Counted from the stretch's first letter, positions 11,101 through 20,884 are shown. The stretch: DNA of 64,000 nt from an uncultured Porphyromonadaceae bacterium (GCA_947177575.1 CAMWVA010000002.1:1-64000); one strand, 5' to 3'. A program made the numbers and translations. The notes: generated from the letters alone by a model not told the origin.

Positions 11101-12804
11101 AAGTGATTGGAAGAGGCTGAATTCCTCCTGACTCGGAACCATTTCGAAAGGAAGTGGCATAGCATTGCCGAGCAGCAGGCTGAGTGATGCAGGCTCCGAA
11201 GTATGACCGTTAGCTGAAGCTGTCACACCTATATTAAGACGGCTAAGGTCACGGTCAGTGTTAAGACGGAACGAACATTCGGTAAGAGGAGTATCGTTAA
11301 GTTTGACACCGTTCTCAAATACGTCATAAGTCACAGCAGCTGTATCGACGAAACCGTTATTCACGCCTTTGTCACCTACAGGTTCCCATGTCAGCAGACC
11401 GTTATCAGCTCTAAGCATTGAAGGCGTACGGGGAGTGTCATTACCTAAGCAGAGAGTTGATTTGCGTACAGGACTCGATTTATCACCTATTTTAGCGATA
11501 AGAACAGTTTCATGCACACCTTCGGTACCTTCATACGCAAAAGTATGGCTTTCGCCTACAGGCACCTCGGACTCAAATACTTTATTACCGTCAACTTCAA
11601 ATACCATACGTACCTGCTGCTGTTCTATAGGCAGACGTCCGTAAGTCTGGTCGGGAGCGGTAATAGTTATATTGCCTGTCAGTGAAGCACCGGCAAAATC
11701 GAAAACAGCCTCAGCCGGCATAGCAGGAGCTTCAAGTTCGGCATAAGGGTCGGTACAACACAACAAAGAGAAATAAGGATTATCAGGATAGAGAGCGGAA
11801 CTTTCGGTAACGCTGTATGTCTCGTCATCAATAAAGAGAAGCTTTATCGATTCGGTAAATTCATCGGGATAGCAGGCTACAAATGAACGGTCAAGAGGAC
11901 TATAAGTCATGGCCGTGGCTGTCTGATAACGTACAAGGGTGTAATCTTCATCAACAGTACCCATTTCTATCAGAGAATCAGTAGCCTGATCAATAGTATA
12001 GACCTGATTATAGTAATCAAATACGTAAACCTGTGCGTCAGCAGGGTTATAGACTATAGAACCAAGAAAGTTGTTGCGCGACAGAAGGCCATGCTGCTGA
12101 ACAGCAAAGCCGTCGGACGGATCAATGGTAGCATAAAGACCGAACGAATAAGTTGACTGGTCAAGTGACAGGATGTGGAACATATCCTTGTCAGGATCGT
12201 ACGTCATACTGTAGGCGTAAGCGGCATAATCTTCACCAAAATAGATAGGTGTAAGCTCATCGCCTGTGGCAATGTCGACACGACGCCAGATGATATTTTC
12301 TACCTGTGCGCCCTCAACAATAGAGGTAAGTATGTCAGCAATATAGAGTATGCCATCGCGTATAGCACCGCCCTGAATATCGAAATTCTGTGCATCAGCC
12401 AGATAAGAACCGCTAAACATGTTCTCTACCTTTCCCGACGCCGGATCTATCTCACCCCAATAAGACTGTGAACTGGACTGTATGCCTCTGAATGAAGCGA
12501 CAACGCCACAGAGCGAACCACGTGGCTGGGCAACAGGAAGTCCCATAGGTGATTTTGAGGAATGACGTACGCGCATCAGGCCGCTTTCAGGACTACCGGG
12601 AATATTTGAAAGCTGAGTAACACCTGAAGCAGCCCGCAGACGTTGCGGTAAGGTGTGGACAGGGCGACCGACCGCCTCAGTCGTCACCGAGGCAGTTCGG
12701 GTGGAAGTAGCGACACGAGAATGTGCCTGCACATCGGTAGTCAGCAAAGCGCACAGAAGTGTACCGCTAAGACTCCAACCCACAAAATTGAAAAATTGTC
12801 TCAT
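8104..12804 (-). CDS. Giant secreted adhesin-like protein, tandem paralog of the 3587-8053 gene
   Basis: Domain-by-domain similarity to the neighbour (e.g. ASDWLVSPEVAGGTEVTFWMGSISVDYTEYIEVW); start taken at MRQFFNFVGWSLSGTLLCALLTT (12804) because this begins a signal peptide. Confidence 0.75.
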   Translation of the reverse strand: MRQFFNFVGWSLSGTLLCALLTTDVQAHSRVATSTRTASVTTEAVGRPVHTLPQRLRAASGVTQLSNIPGSPESGLMRVRHSSKSPMGLPVAQPRGSLCGVVASFRGIQSSSQSYWGEIDPASGKVENMFSGSYLADAQNFDIQGGAIRDGILYIADILTSIVEGAQVENIIWRRVDIATGDELTPIYFGEDYAAYAYSMTYDPDKDMFHILSLDQSTYSFGLYATIDPSDGFAVQQHGLLSRNNFLGSIVYNPADAQVYVFDYYNQVYTIDQATDSLIEMGTVDEDYTLVRYQTATAMTYSPLDRSFVACYPDEFTESIKLLFIDDETYSVTESSALYPDNPYFSLLCCTDPYAELEAPAMPAEAVFDFAGASLTGNITITAPDQTYGRLPIEQQQVRMVFEVDGNKVFESEVPVGESHTFAYEGTEGVHETVLIAKIGDKSSPVRKSTLCLGNDTPRTPSMLRADNGLLTWEPVGDKGVNNGFVDTAAVTYDVFENGVKLNDTPLTECSFRLNTDRDLSRLNIGVTASANGHTSEPASLSLLLGNAMPLPFEMVPSQEEFSLFQSLDVNGDNVKFGYGRNMDTGDYYVGIDLSRTSSADDWLFLPLLAFDKPETLYNLSFSYSNFSPYEATENLSVYIGRTADPQSMTQLIYSGQNLYEPSPITISRRFALPEAGDYYIGFHCTSRNSYGVRVGNFRVESLEGYSTQAPATPEVSAKAAPAGALRADVTIKAPVLDLAGKALDADDMITYTVTCGEATSKLDLLPGASGEVSVDVPASGYNTFSVIGTNSKGEGISTGHSLYVGVDRPLAPRNIRYSTSADNMTITMTWDKPEPVGENGGYVDVDNLEYRIYVVEGVAYNHVGTTRECSYSYTVPTAPQHQYHIGPAAVNEIGESRYSLFTRETLGTPNPIPLVENFSSNGFAYNPVSYTMSGEFINSSVESIASLLSMGTGVATDFNSGGLVIFNTGDVPTKAELVFPKVTTSASQKTGFKLRWLDWKYTPSLSLWGRRYGAETLVKIADFEAERPERGTWKEDIVVLSDGFDDASWAEFRIHADLSTELNEYGFIDAYELLQNVENDLKVASVTGVTEATVGDKVNFQIRVINAGLEVINGELTTTVTDAAGNVLLSETDNIRRLQSNREYLKNVSFDIQAEYLANAPLTVTATVEADEDDVPENNTLFARLEIKAHEAPVVTDLTAERTVSGTVDLAWSEPDLTFGGEDGFEMAEPFVVADYIGQWRNIDFDGRTCWVVNGLEWPNNREPAAWMTIDAEALNIMGDARLAPHSGRQYLMARSCEYDEDTNEGMVQASDWLVSPEVAGGTEVTFWMGSISVDYTEYIEVWWSATEPEFDPYVPVTPDENGSVQTSSTNGSFKRLRTFSKSGDEDWEFVNFTLPAEARYFALRYASFDSFGAMIDDLVYTPARLFSWELAGYKVLRTVDGVQEIIADDVQGTSWTDNTPIDGAASYNIITTVLNNGFRKDGPRSNTASVGGALVDDLRALEGVYGVTGAIMAEGLEGQALAIYATDGKLMQYVRISSDRQSIPVQAGVYIVKAGNALAKVMVK

Positions 12805-13160
12805 GAGAAAAGAAAAAATAAGTTTTTTGGATGTGACTTCCCTATGAAGCCGGTTGGTTGAAAAAAAATGGTAAACAAAAACATACGGGACTTCCCGCTG
12901 CAAGTGGCGGAACGCACCTTTCCGCAAAGTTATATAAAAACTTGCTATATTGCAAGACACTTTATAAAGTAAATGACCGATTTAACACGTTTTAATAATA
13001 TTGTAATATACCCTACATGTAAAAGTAATATATCATTTAGCTGTCTTATACATGCCCTACCGGGGGAATGTTACCGAAAGGATAAGTAAAGAGTGTGATT
13101 ATATGGGAGGGAATGTGTAATTTTGCATTCTGAAACGATACACACATCTGTACATCTGAT

Positions 13161-14582
13161 ATGTCACGCTCATCGAAGGTAGCAAGTATGGCGCACCGCG
13201 TCAATATCTGGAACACATACAAAGAGGCCTATATAGGATTGCTTCGTCTTGGCTTACCGGTACTGGTGACTCAGGTCGGTATCATTGTGGTCAGTTTTGC
13301 TGACACCATGATGGTAGGTGCGTATGGTCTTGACGAACTTGCCGCCGCTGCTTTTGTCAATAGCTTCTTTATGGTAGCGGTAGTGATGCAGATAGGTTTC
13401 GCCGGCGGTATAACTCCTCTTATAGGTGCGCTTTACAGTAAAGGCCAACGACATGAGGCAGGCCGGACCCTACGTGCCGGTCTACAGGTCAATACGTTGG
13501 TATCGGTATTCTTCATGGCGCTGATGGGCACGCTTTATTTTTTTATTGATTGCTTCGGTCAGCCGGAAGAATTGCTGCCGCTCATACGTCCTTATTATCT
13601 GGTTGTACTTAGCTCACTGCTACCGATGGCTATATTCAACTGCTGTCAGCAGACAGCTAACGGCACTACTGACACGGCTATGCCAATGTGGCTGATATTA
13701 GGCGCGAACGTACTCAATATAATAGGTAACTATGCTCTTATATTCGGCAATTTCGGATGTCCCCGACTCGGATTGCTCGGTGCCGGGTTATCTACTCTTA
13801 CAGCGCGTGCTTTAGCATGTATAGGAATATTGATTTGTTTCAGTCACAGACAACGTTATCGTGACTACTGGCAGGGAGTGCGTGATTCCTCCGCAGGCGT
13901 CGGAGCTCTACGGCGTGAAGTATGGGTGACGTCCTATCCGGTCGGTATTCAGAGTGGTGTGGAGTGTGCTCTGTGGAGTCTCGGTGCTGTGGTATCGGGT
14001 TGGTTCGGTAAAGTACAGTTAGCCTCATATCAGGTAGTCAACACGATAGCTCAGTTAGGATTCATGATATATCTGAGTGTGGGTACCGCCACCTCAATCA
14101 AGGTGGCAAACTGCACCGGACTGCGTGATGTTACCGGTATAAGACGTGTTGCTTCCGCCGGACTACATCTTAACCTGTTGTTAGGCACCTTGGCTTCAGT
14201 GGCATTCATAGTGTGGACACGTCCTCTGATACATCTGTTCAGTCCTGATGAATCCGTTATACTTTCAGCTATGGCTCTTATAGTACCGCTGGTAATCTAT
14301 CAGTATGGAGATGCAGTCCAGATAACATACGCCAACGCGCTGCGTGGCACAAGCGAGGTCCAACCGCTTCTATGGATAGCAGTAATCAGTTATCTTGCCA
14401 TCGGCGCACCGCTTATGCTTCTGTTAGCTGTCGGTGCAGACATGGGTAACATAGGCGTGTACTACAGTTTTTCGGGTGCTCTGATGAGTGCCTCACTACT
14501 GCTATGGCGTGCTTTTATGCGTGCCTGTCGACGGAAAGAACAGCTCTGGCAGCCTTCCGCCAAGAGCCTAAGTTATGACTAA
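13161..14582 (+). CDS. MATE-family multidrug/Na+ antiporter
   Basis: LPVLVTQVGIIVVSFADTMMVGAYGLDELAAAAFVNS; 12-TM pattern. Confidence 0.9.
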   Translation: MSRSSKVASMAHRVNIWNTYKEAYIGLLRLGLPVLVTQVGIIVVSFADTMMVGAYGLDELAAAAFVNSFFMVAVVMQIGFAGGITPLIGALYSKGQRHEAGRTLRAGLQVNTLVSVFFMALMGTLYFFIDCFGQPEELLPLIRPYYLVVLSSLLPMAIFNCCQQTANGTTDTAMPMWLILGANVLNIIGNYALIFGNFGCPRLGLLGAGLSTLTARALACIGILICFSHRQRYRDYWQGVRDSSAGVGALRREVWVTSYPVGIQSGVECALWSLGAVVSGWFGKVQLASYQVVNTIAQLGFMIYLSVGTATSIKVANCTGLRDVTGIRRVASAGLHLNLLLGTLASVAFIVWTRPLIHLFSPDESVILSAMALIVPLVIYQYGDAVQITYANALRGTSEVQPLLWIAVISYLAIGAPLMLLLAVGADMGNIGVYYSFSGALMSASLLLWRAFMRACRRKEQLWQPSAKSLSYD

Positions 14583-14602
14583 TGCAAATAAGTTTTCGAC
14601 AA

Positions 14603-14634
14603 TTCACACTATTTAAGATAAAAAATAGTGTGAA
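14603..14634. terminator. Inverted repeat downstream of MATE gene / upstream of parA
   Basis: ttcacactattt...aaatagtgtgaa. Confidence 0.5.
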
Positions 14635-14701
14635 AACGGGAGATAAAGATTAGTTTTGCAAGTTAAAATCAAAGAGAGAGTATAAAGAGAGAATAATAAG
14701 C

Positions 14702-15472
14702 ATGGGTAAAATCATTGCAATAGCCAACCAGAAAGGTGGAGTGGGTAAAACCACAACAGCCTTCAACCTGGCCGCATGTCTGGCCCTTGAAGGAAAAAAA
14801 GTGCTTCTTGTAGATGCCGACCCACAGGCTAACGCCACCTCTGGTATCGGGGTGGACTCAAGTGAAGTAACCTCGACTGTCTATGAGTGTCTCGTCGACG
14901 GAGTAGCCGTTGCCGAGGCTGTAGTACCTACACAGATTGACGGTCTCAATCTGCTGTCTTCGCGTATAGACCTTGTAGGTGCCGAAGTGGAACTGATGAA
15001 CAGTAACGACCGTGAACGCACACTGTCAAAAGTCCTCGCACCGGTAAAAGACGACTACGATTACATAATTATAGATTGTAGTCCTTCGTTGGGTCTTATA
15101 ACTATCAACGCCTTGACAGCCGCAGATTCGGTTATCATACCTGTACAGGCCGAATATTTTGCATTGGAGGGTATATCACAACTTCTCAATACTATAAGGA
15201 TTATAAAGAGTCGTCTGCGTCCGTCGCTGGAAATAGAAGGATTCCTGCTGACCATGTATGATGCACGTCTGCGTCTCGCCAATCAGATATACGAAGAGCT
15301 GAAAGGACACTTCGATGACAATGTGTTTGATACAGTGATACCACGTAATATCAAACTCAGCGAAAGTCCGAGTCATGGTGTGCCTGTGGTGCTCTATGAT
15401 CCTGACAGTCGCGGGTCGATAGCCTACGAGCAACTGGCACGCGAGATAATAGCCCGCAGTCGCCGTAAGTGA
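14702..15472 (+). CDS. parA: ParA/Soj chromosome-partitioning ATPase
   Basis: GKIIAIANQKGGVGKTTTAFNLAACLALEGKKVLLVDADPQANAT deviant Walker A. Confidence 0.95.
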   Translation: MGKIIAIANQKGGVGKTTTAFNLAACLALEGKKVLLVDADPQANATSGIGVDSSEVTSTVYECLVDGVAVAEAVVPTQIDGLNLLSSRIDLVGAEVELMNSNDRERTLSKVLAPVKDDYDYIIIDCSPSLGLITINALTAADSVIIPVQAEYFALEGISQLLNTIRIIKSRLRPSLEIEGFLLTMYDARLRLANQIYEELKGHFDDNVFDTVIPRNIKLSESPSHGVPVVLYDPDSRGSIAYEQLAREIIARSRRK

Positions 15473-15531
15473 CTTTTTTCTATAAACACAGTGATAGCAT
15501 ACAAACAGTCTGACACCCTGACCCAATAACG

Positions 15532-16425
15532 ATGATAAAACGTAACGCACTCGGCCGTGGCTTGGATTCGCTCATCTCTATTAAGGAGGTGCGCACCGAT
15601 GGCTCGTCGGCTATCAGTGAGATAGAGTTAGACAATATCCACCCCAACCCTTCCCAACCGCGAACCACCTTCGACGAAGATGCTCTCTCGGAACTGGCTG
15701 TGTCGATACGTGAGTTGGGGGTGATACAGCCGCTGTCGCTGCGCCGCCTCGACGACGGTTCTTATCAGATTATAGCCGGTGAACGTCGCTGGCGTGCCGC
15801 CCGTATGGCCGGTCTGCGTACTGTGCCGGCTTATATAAGGGAGGCTTCCGACACCGAAGTGACAGAGATGGCCCTTATCGAAAACATACAAAGGGAGAAC
15901 CTGAATGCTATAGAAGTAGCTCTTGCTTTCCGTATGCTTATCGACAAATATAATCTCACACAGGAACGCCTCTCAGCACGTCTGGGTAAGACCCGTGTCA
16001 CTATAGCCAATCATCTCCGCCTGCTGAAACTGCCTGCCGAGATACAGCTCGGTCTGCGTGACGGCAAACTGGAGATGGGTCATGCCCGTGCCCTGTTGGC
16101 TGTCTCCGATTCGAAGCGTCAGCTTGAACTCTACAATCATATAGTAGAGGAAGGGCTTTCAGTGCGCCGTGTCGAGGAGCTGGCACGCCAGACTGAAGAA
16201 GCTGTACCTGACAGTAAGGAAAAACCGGCCTCGGCAGCTCCTGAGGCAGATAACGAGCGTTACGCCGAAATGTCACGTCGGCTTTCAGGCTGGCTCCCTT
16301 CACCTGTCAGACTGAAACGCCGTCCGGACGGTAAGGGATCAATAACCGTAAAGTTCACCTCTGACGAGGAACTTGAAAATATCATGTCGGTACTGTCACG
16401 TCTCGACACCCAGTCTCCTCAATGA
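15532..16425 (+). CDS. parB: ParB/Spo0J partition protein
   Basis: IHPNPSQPRTTFDEDALSELAVSIRELGVIQPLSLRR...YQIIAGERRWRAARMAGL. Confidence 0.95.
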   Translation: MIKRNALGRGLDSLISIKEVRTDGSSAISEIELDNIHPNPSQPRTTFDEDALSELAVSIRELGVIQPLSLRRLDDGSYQIIAGERRWRAARMAGLRTVPAYIREASDTEVTEMALIENIQRENLNAIEVALAFRMLIDKYNLTQERLSARLGKTRVTIANHLRLLKLPAEIQLGLRDGKLEMGHARALLAVSDSKRQLELYNHIVEEGLSVRRVEELARQTEEAVPDSKEKPASAAPEADNERYAEMSRRLSGWLPSPVRLKRRPDGKGSITVKFTSDEELENIMSVLSRLDTQSPQ

Positions 16426-17195
16426 CGGCCATGCGCATGACCTCCTGTTATTGCTCTTCCTCACGGTGTCTGCCGCTATGGCAACGGCTGCTGCTATCGG
16501 CGCTGTGTGTACTGTTAGCTGTGCCTCCGGCCGATGCTTTGCTGTTAGCACAGTCACCGGAAACACCGGGTGACAGTACGGTCTATCTTGATGAGAAGGT
16601 ACTTGTGCCTGTACCCGGTGCCGAGGTAATCAATCAGGGTGATTCGGTGCTTACTGTTGTTGAAGACAGCCGCAATCCCTATCTGCTCAATGGCAAAAAA
16701 GAGTTTAATCCTGACCCGACAAGGGCTGTATGGATGTCGGCTCTGTTTCCCGGCCTCGGTCAGGTCTATAACCGGCGTTACTGGAAGCTACCGATAGTAG
16801 TGGGTGGTTTTATGGGGCTCGGATATGCTACCTCATGGAACAATAAGATGCTCAATGACTACACACAGGCTTACAGGGATCTTACCGACAGTGACCCGGG
16901 TACGAACAGTTACATGAACTTCTTTCCGCCCACTACCAACGAGGGCGATATTGATAAAACATGGCTGACTTCGGTAATGCGTTCGCGTCGTGACTATTAT
17001 CGCCGCAATCGCGATCTTTGCATTATCTTTGTAGTAGGTCTCTATCTCCTCTGTATGGTCGATGCCTACGTAGATGCTTCACTGGCTCATTTTGATATAA
17101 GCGACAATCTGTCAATGGACGTCACACCGACCATGTTAGGCAGTCCGGTGCCTTCCAAACCGGCCTTCGGGCTCAACTGGGCCTTTACTTTCTAA
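16422..17195 (+). CDS. DUF5683-type membrane protein
   Basis: WMSALFPGLGQVYNRRYWKLPIVVGGFMGLGYA; ATGA overlap with parB. Confidence 0.8.
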   Translation: MTAMRMTSCYCSSSRCLPLWQRLLLSALCVLLAVPPADALLLAQSPETPGDSTVYLDEKVLVPVPGAEVINQGDSVLTVVEDSRNPYLLNGKKEFNPDPTRAVWMSALFPGLGQVYNRRYWKLPIVVGGFMGLGYATSWNNKMLNDYTQAYRDLTDSDPGTNSYMNFFPPTTNEGDIDKTWLTSVMRSRRDYYRRNRDLCIIFVVGLYLLCMVDAYVDASLAHFDISDNLSMDVTPTMLGSPVPSKPAFGLNWAFTF

Positions 17196-17250
17196 TATTG
17201 CCACACTCTGTGGCCTCTCTCCACCCCAACACCAAAAACATCTCTTCGCA

Positions 17251-19098
17251 ATGACGATACGACACCTCCTACTCACAGCTCTTATGGCGGCAGCCATACT
17301 CACAGGCCATGCCCAGTCTCGCGGCAACGCCAACGTACTCGACCTCAAGCACAGTATCAGAGACAACTCGATAGTATATCCCGAGAGTTTCGAGACTGAC
17401 GCCCAGCGTATGCTTGAAGGGTGGTATATGAAAAATTATACTGCCAGTGACGAACGTTACCGTAATATGGGTGACACCGAAGTGCCGGATGCCGAAGTAA
17501 AACGGCGTCTGGCAGCCCTGCCTACAGTCATAGATATGCCTTTCAATCAGATAGTACGCAGCTACATCGATCGCTACACGCGCAACAGTCGTTCGCAGGT
17601 GGCAGTAATCCTTGGACTGAGCCATTATTATATGCCTATCTTTGAACAGGCTCTCGAAGAGCGCGGCCTACCTCTTGAGTTGAAATATCTGCCTGTCATA
17701 GAGTCTGGACTTGATCCGAACGCCGTGTCAAAACATGGTGCCACAGGTCTGTGGCAGTTTATGATAGGTACAGCCAAGGGTCTGGGCCTCGAGGTTAACT
17801 CGGTTGTAGATGAACGTCGTGACCCATATATATCTTCAGCTACAGCTGCCGGCTATCTGAAAGACTTGTATGACACCTACGGAGACTGGAGTCTTGCCAT
17901 AGCAGCTTATAACTGCGGACCCGGGGCTGTCAATAAGGCGATACGCCGTGCCGGAGGAGACCCTAAAAAACATGACTTCTGGTCTATATATAATTATCTG
18001 AGTCCCGAGACACGTGGTTATGTACCGATGTTTATTGCGGCTAATTACGTTATGACTTACTATCAGCAGCATAACATCAGCCCTGTGCTGGCAACTAAGC
18101 CTTTGGTGACAGACACATTGCAGGTGAGCGAGCGTGTGCATTTCGAACAGATTTCAAAAGTGCTTGATATACCGGTTGATGAATTGCGTATACTCAATCC
18201 GCAGTTCCGTGCCGATCTGATACCCGGTAGCGGAGAGGTATCTTATACTCTTATACTTCCTGCACGTCAGATACAAGCCTATATTCTGAGTAAGGACGCT
18301 ATCCTCGGCTATGAGAGTGAAAAATACGCACGTCGTGAGACAGCTGAACCCGGTGAGCAGTATGTATCGGAGGAGATATTAGCCGATGCGGCTATTGCTG
18401 CGGAAGAGATGGAGAATAAAGACGATGAGAATATTCGTTCGGAAATGGCTGATGCTCCTACATTAAGCAATGAACAGCGCCTCCGTTCGGTGATTCATAA
18501 GGTAAAGGCAGGTGAAACACTGGCTTCGATAGCTAAGGATTATGAAGTTTCGCCACAGGAAATCCGTGAAATCAACGGTCTGCGACGCAATGCTCTGCGT
18601 GTGGGACAGCAGTTGCGTATCAATACACCAACTTCATTAGGCAAGGAGATAGAGTCTCAAAAGGTAAATGCTATGGTAGCGGCTGTGGCTCAAAGTAATA
18701 ATAAATCAGCTGCTAAACAACAGTCAAAATCCTCGACCAAGCAAGCTTCTAAGCAGGCTGCCAAACCCGCCGCAGCTCCCAAACCTGCGATTCATACAAT
18801 CAAGAGTGGTGAAACACTGTCTACCATAGCGAAGAAATATGGTGTCTCAGTAGCTCAGCTCAAGCAGGCCAATGGCTTGAAGTCTGATGCTATTGCCGCC
18901 GGAAAAAACCTGACTGTACCAGGTGCTAAAGGTGTCGCAGCGGCTCCGGCCAAATCCTCAGGAACTAAGAAAGCAACCACACGCAAATCTTCCGGCACTA
19001 AGAAATCCGGCACTGTGGCAAAGAAGTCTTCCTCTTCCGGCACTGCTAAAAAGAAAGCGCCCGCACGCAAATCTTCCGGCAAAAAACGCAGACGTTAA
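17251..19098 (+). CDS. mltD: MltD-like lytic transglycosylase with LysM domains and basic C-terminal tail
   Basis: YLPVIESGLDPNAVSKHGATGLWQFMIGTAKGLGLEVN...AIAAYNCGPGAVNKAIRRAGG; two LysM repeats (HKVKAGETLASIAKDYEVS, HTIKSGETLSTIAKKYGVS). Confidence 0.92.
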   Translation: MTIRHLLLTALMAAAILTGHAQSRGNANVLDLKHSIRDNSIVYPESFETDAQRMLEGWYMKNYTASDERYRNMGDTEVPDAEVKRRLAALPTVIDMPFNQIVRSYIDRYTRNSRSQVAVILGLSHYYMPIFEQALEERGLPLELKYLPVIESGLDPNAVSKHGATGLWQFMIGTAKGLGLEVNSVVDERRDPYISSATAAGYLKDLYDTYGDWSLAIAAYNCGPGAVNKAIRRAGGDPKKHDFWSIYNYLSPETRGYVPMFIAANYVMTYYQQHNISPVLATKPLVTDTLQVSERVHFEQISKVLDIPVDELRILNPQFRADLIPGSGEVSYTLILPARQIQAYILSKDAILGYESEKYARRETAEPGEQYVSEEILADAAIAAEEMENKDDENIRSEMADAPTLSNEQRLRSVIHKVKAGETLASIAKDYEVSPQEIREINGLRRNALRVGQQLRINTPTSLGKEIESQKVNAMVAAVAQSNNKSAAKQQSKSSTKQASKQAAKPAAAPKPAIHTIKSGETLSTIAKKYGVSVAQLKQANGLKSDAIAAGKNLTVPGAKGVAAAPAKSSGTKKATTRKSSGTKKSGTVAKKSSSSGTAKKKAPARKSSGKKRRR

Positions 19099-19112
19099 GC
19101 CTGCCTAAATAG

Positions 19113-19168
19113 ATTCGTCGAAATAGCCTTGTCGAAATAAGTTTGTTGAAACAGGTTTGTCGAAAGGT
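19113..19168. repeat. Four degenerate 14-bp tandem repeats
   Basis: attcgtcgaaatag / ccttgtcgaaataa / gtttgttgaaacag / gtttgtcgaaaggt. Confidence 0.7.
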
Positions 19169-19192
19169 GAATCTATAAAAAGAAGCGACTCA

Positions 19193-19252
19193 AAACTGCT
19201 TTGGCTCCTTGCAAAGATATGGTGATATCTTTGCAAGGAGCCAAAGCAGTTT
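19193..19252. terminator. 28-bp perfect-stem hairpin
   Basis: aaactgctttggctccttgcaaagatat-ggtg-atatctttgcaaggagccaaagcagttt. Confidence 0.85.
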
Positions 19253-19389
19253 AAAAGGGCAGTGTCTACAAAGCCAAGAAGTATCTGTAAAGCCAAAAGG
19301 TATCGGCCCCCAATAATTATCAGAATGACTAACTGATTACTCTTTTTTTGTGCAATATCATGATTCTGCACAAAGTATAAGATTTATTT

Positions 19390-19420
19390 TTTGTAGCTAA
19401 TCTTGTAAAAAGTAATTTTG
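19390..19420 (+). promoter_or_regulatory. Bacteroidetes-type promoter of M6 protease gene
   Basis: TTTG - 19 nt - TAATTTTG (TAnnTTTG). Confidence 0.75.
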
Positions 19421-19447
19421 CAGCGTAAAAAATTTAAAAGTGACAGT

Positions 19448-20875
19448 ATGAATAGACTATACTTAACATCAATTCTTACCCTACTGCTGACCGACATCGT
19501 GTCGGCCGCCATACCCGGAAGGACTGACGAAACGTTTCCTCTCTACGGTAATCAGAAAACGTTGGTTATCCTTGCCGAATTTGATGGCACACCCTTCAAC
19601 GTAGACGATGCCTACGTATATTTCAACGGTATGCTTACCCAAGATGATTTCTCTGATTATTTCTGTAAAGGAAGCTGCCAACAATATTTTCGCGAAAATT
19701 CCAACGGTTTGTTTGAACCGCAGTTCGATGTTTACGGCCCTGTTCTGCTCCCCAAGAAGGCTTCATACTATGGTGCTAACATCAACAATATCTATGACAC
19801 ATACGCGCATGAGATGGTGATTGATGCGTGCAACATCCTTGATGACGATATCGATTTTTCTCTCTATGACACCAATGATGACGGTGTGGTTGACAATGTA
19901 TTTATTGTCTATGCCGGTTATGGAGAGTCCTCGGGCGGAGGTGCGGACACTGTATGGCCTCATGCAGCCTATATTTCAAAGAAGATGACAGAGTCTGTGA
20001 TTCTGGATGGAGTTATCCTCGACCGTTACGCCTGCGTCAACGAAATGGAGAAAGATTATCCTACAGGAATAGGAACATTTTGTCACGAATTTTCTCATGT
20101 TTTAGGTTTGCCGGACATATATCCTACCGACCAGTCCAATAACTATGCCACGGGCAGATGGGATGTTATGGATCATGGCTCGCTCAATGGCAACCAGCGG
20201 CGTCCGTGCAATCTTACATCATACGAACGCAGTGTGTTCGGATGGCTTGAACCTGAAGAAATAGTACCCGGTCAGACATATACTCTTCCGCCGCTTTATG
20301 AGAACAAGGCTTTTATTCTGCGGACAAGCTCACCTACAGAGTTTTTCTTTATCGAGAACCGTCAGTTACAGGGATGGGACAAATCGCTTCCGGGTCATGG
20401 CCTGCTTATATGGCACATCGACTATCAGGAGGATAAGTGGGCCGATAATACTCTTAACAATGACCCCTCCCACCTTTGCGTACAAGTGCTGAAAGCTGAC
20501 GGCATTGGCTCGGAAAGCTCCGAAGCCGGCGATACTTTCCCCGGTTCTACCGGTAAGTACGAATTATCGCGCGATATTCTACCCGAGTTCAGTACTTGGG
20601 ATGGTAACGGGCTTGGAATCGTTATCAAAGATATTGCTGAAAATTCCGATAAATCAGTGACTTTCCGTGTTGAAGCTGATGACAGCTCTGTAACCTCGAC
20701 AGCAATTGACACCATAGTCATAGAAAACCGCACAATCTCAAGTCCGTTACCTTTCACTGTTACAGATATTTCCGGTCGTGTGATAGCAAGCGAACTTTGT
20801 CGCGTAGACCTTCCCGCTCCCGGTGTTTACATTGTACGCACACAAGATACTACCAAGAAAATACTCGTTAAATAA
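19448..20875 (+). CDS. Secreted M6-family metalloprotease (immune-inhibitor-A-like)
   Basis: GTFCHEFSHVLGLPDIYPT (HExxHxxGxxD); signal peptide MNRLYLTSILTLLLTDIVSAA; C-terminal VTDISGRVIAS...GVYIVRTQDTTKKILVK; start moved to ATG 19448. Confidence 0.88.
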   Translation: MNRLYLTSILTLLLTDIVSAAIPGRTDETFPLYGNQKTLVILAEFDGTPFNVDDAYVYFNGMLTQDDFSDYFCKGSCQQYFRENSNGLFEPQFDVYGPVLLPKKASYYGANINNIYDTYAHEMVIDACNILDDDIDFSLYDTNDDGVVDNVFIVYAGYGESSGGGADTVWPHAAYISKKMTESVILDGVILDRYACVNEMEKDYPTGIGTFCHEFSHVLGLPDIYPTDQSNNYATGRWDVMDHGSLNGNQRRPCNLTSYERSVFGWLEPEEIVPGQTYTLPPLYENKAFILRTSSPTEFFFIENRQLQGWDKSLPGHGLLIWHIDYQEDKWADNTLNNDPSHLCVQVLKADGIGSESSEAGDTFPGSTGKYELSRDILPEFSTWDGNGLGIVIKDIAENSDKSVTFRVEADDSSVTSTAIDTIVIENRTISSPLPFTVTDISGRVIASELCRVDLPAPGVYIVRTQDTTKKILVK

Positions 20876-20884
20876 AGATTAGCA

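Noticed and set aside
8932-12861. Antisense ORFs in the giant adhesin genes
   Set aside because: They lie opposite long, well-supported coding sequences and show no recognisable domains or RBS.
14600-16425. parS sites near parAB
   Set aside because: No clear TGTTNCACGTGAAACA-like palindrome was noticed; a proper motif scan would be needed.
18855-19082. Antisense ORF MPEDLRAGAFFLAVPEEEDFF...
   Set aside because: Mirror of the low-complexity basic tail of MltD; composition artefact.
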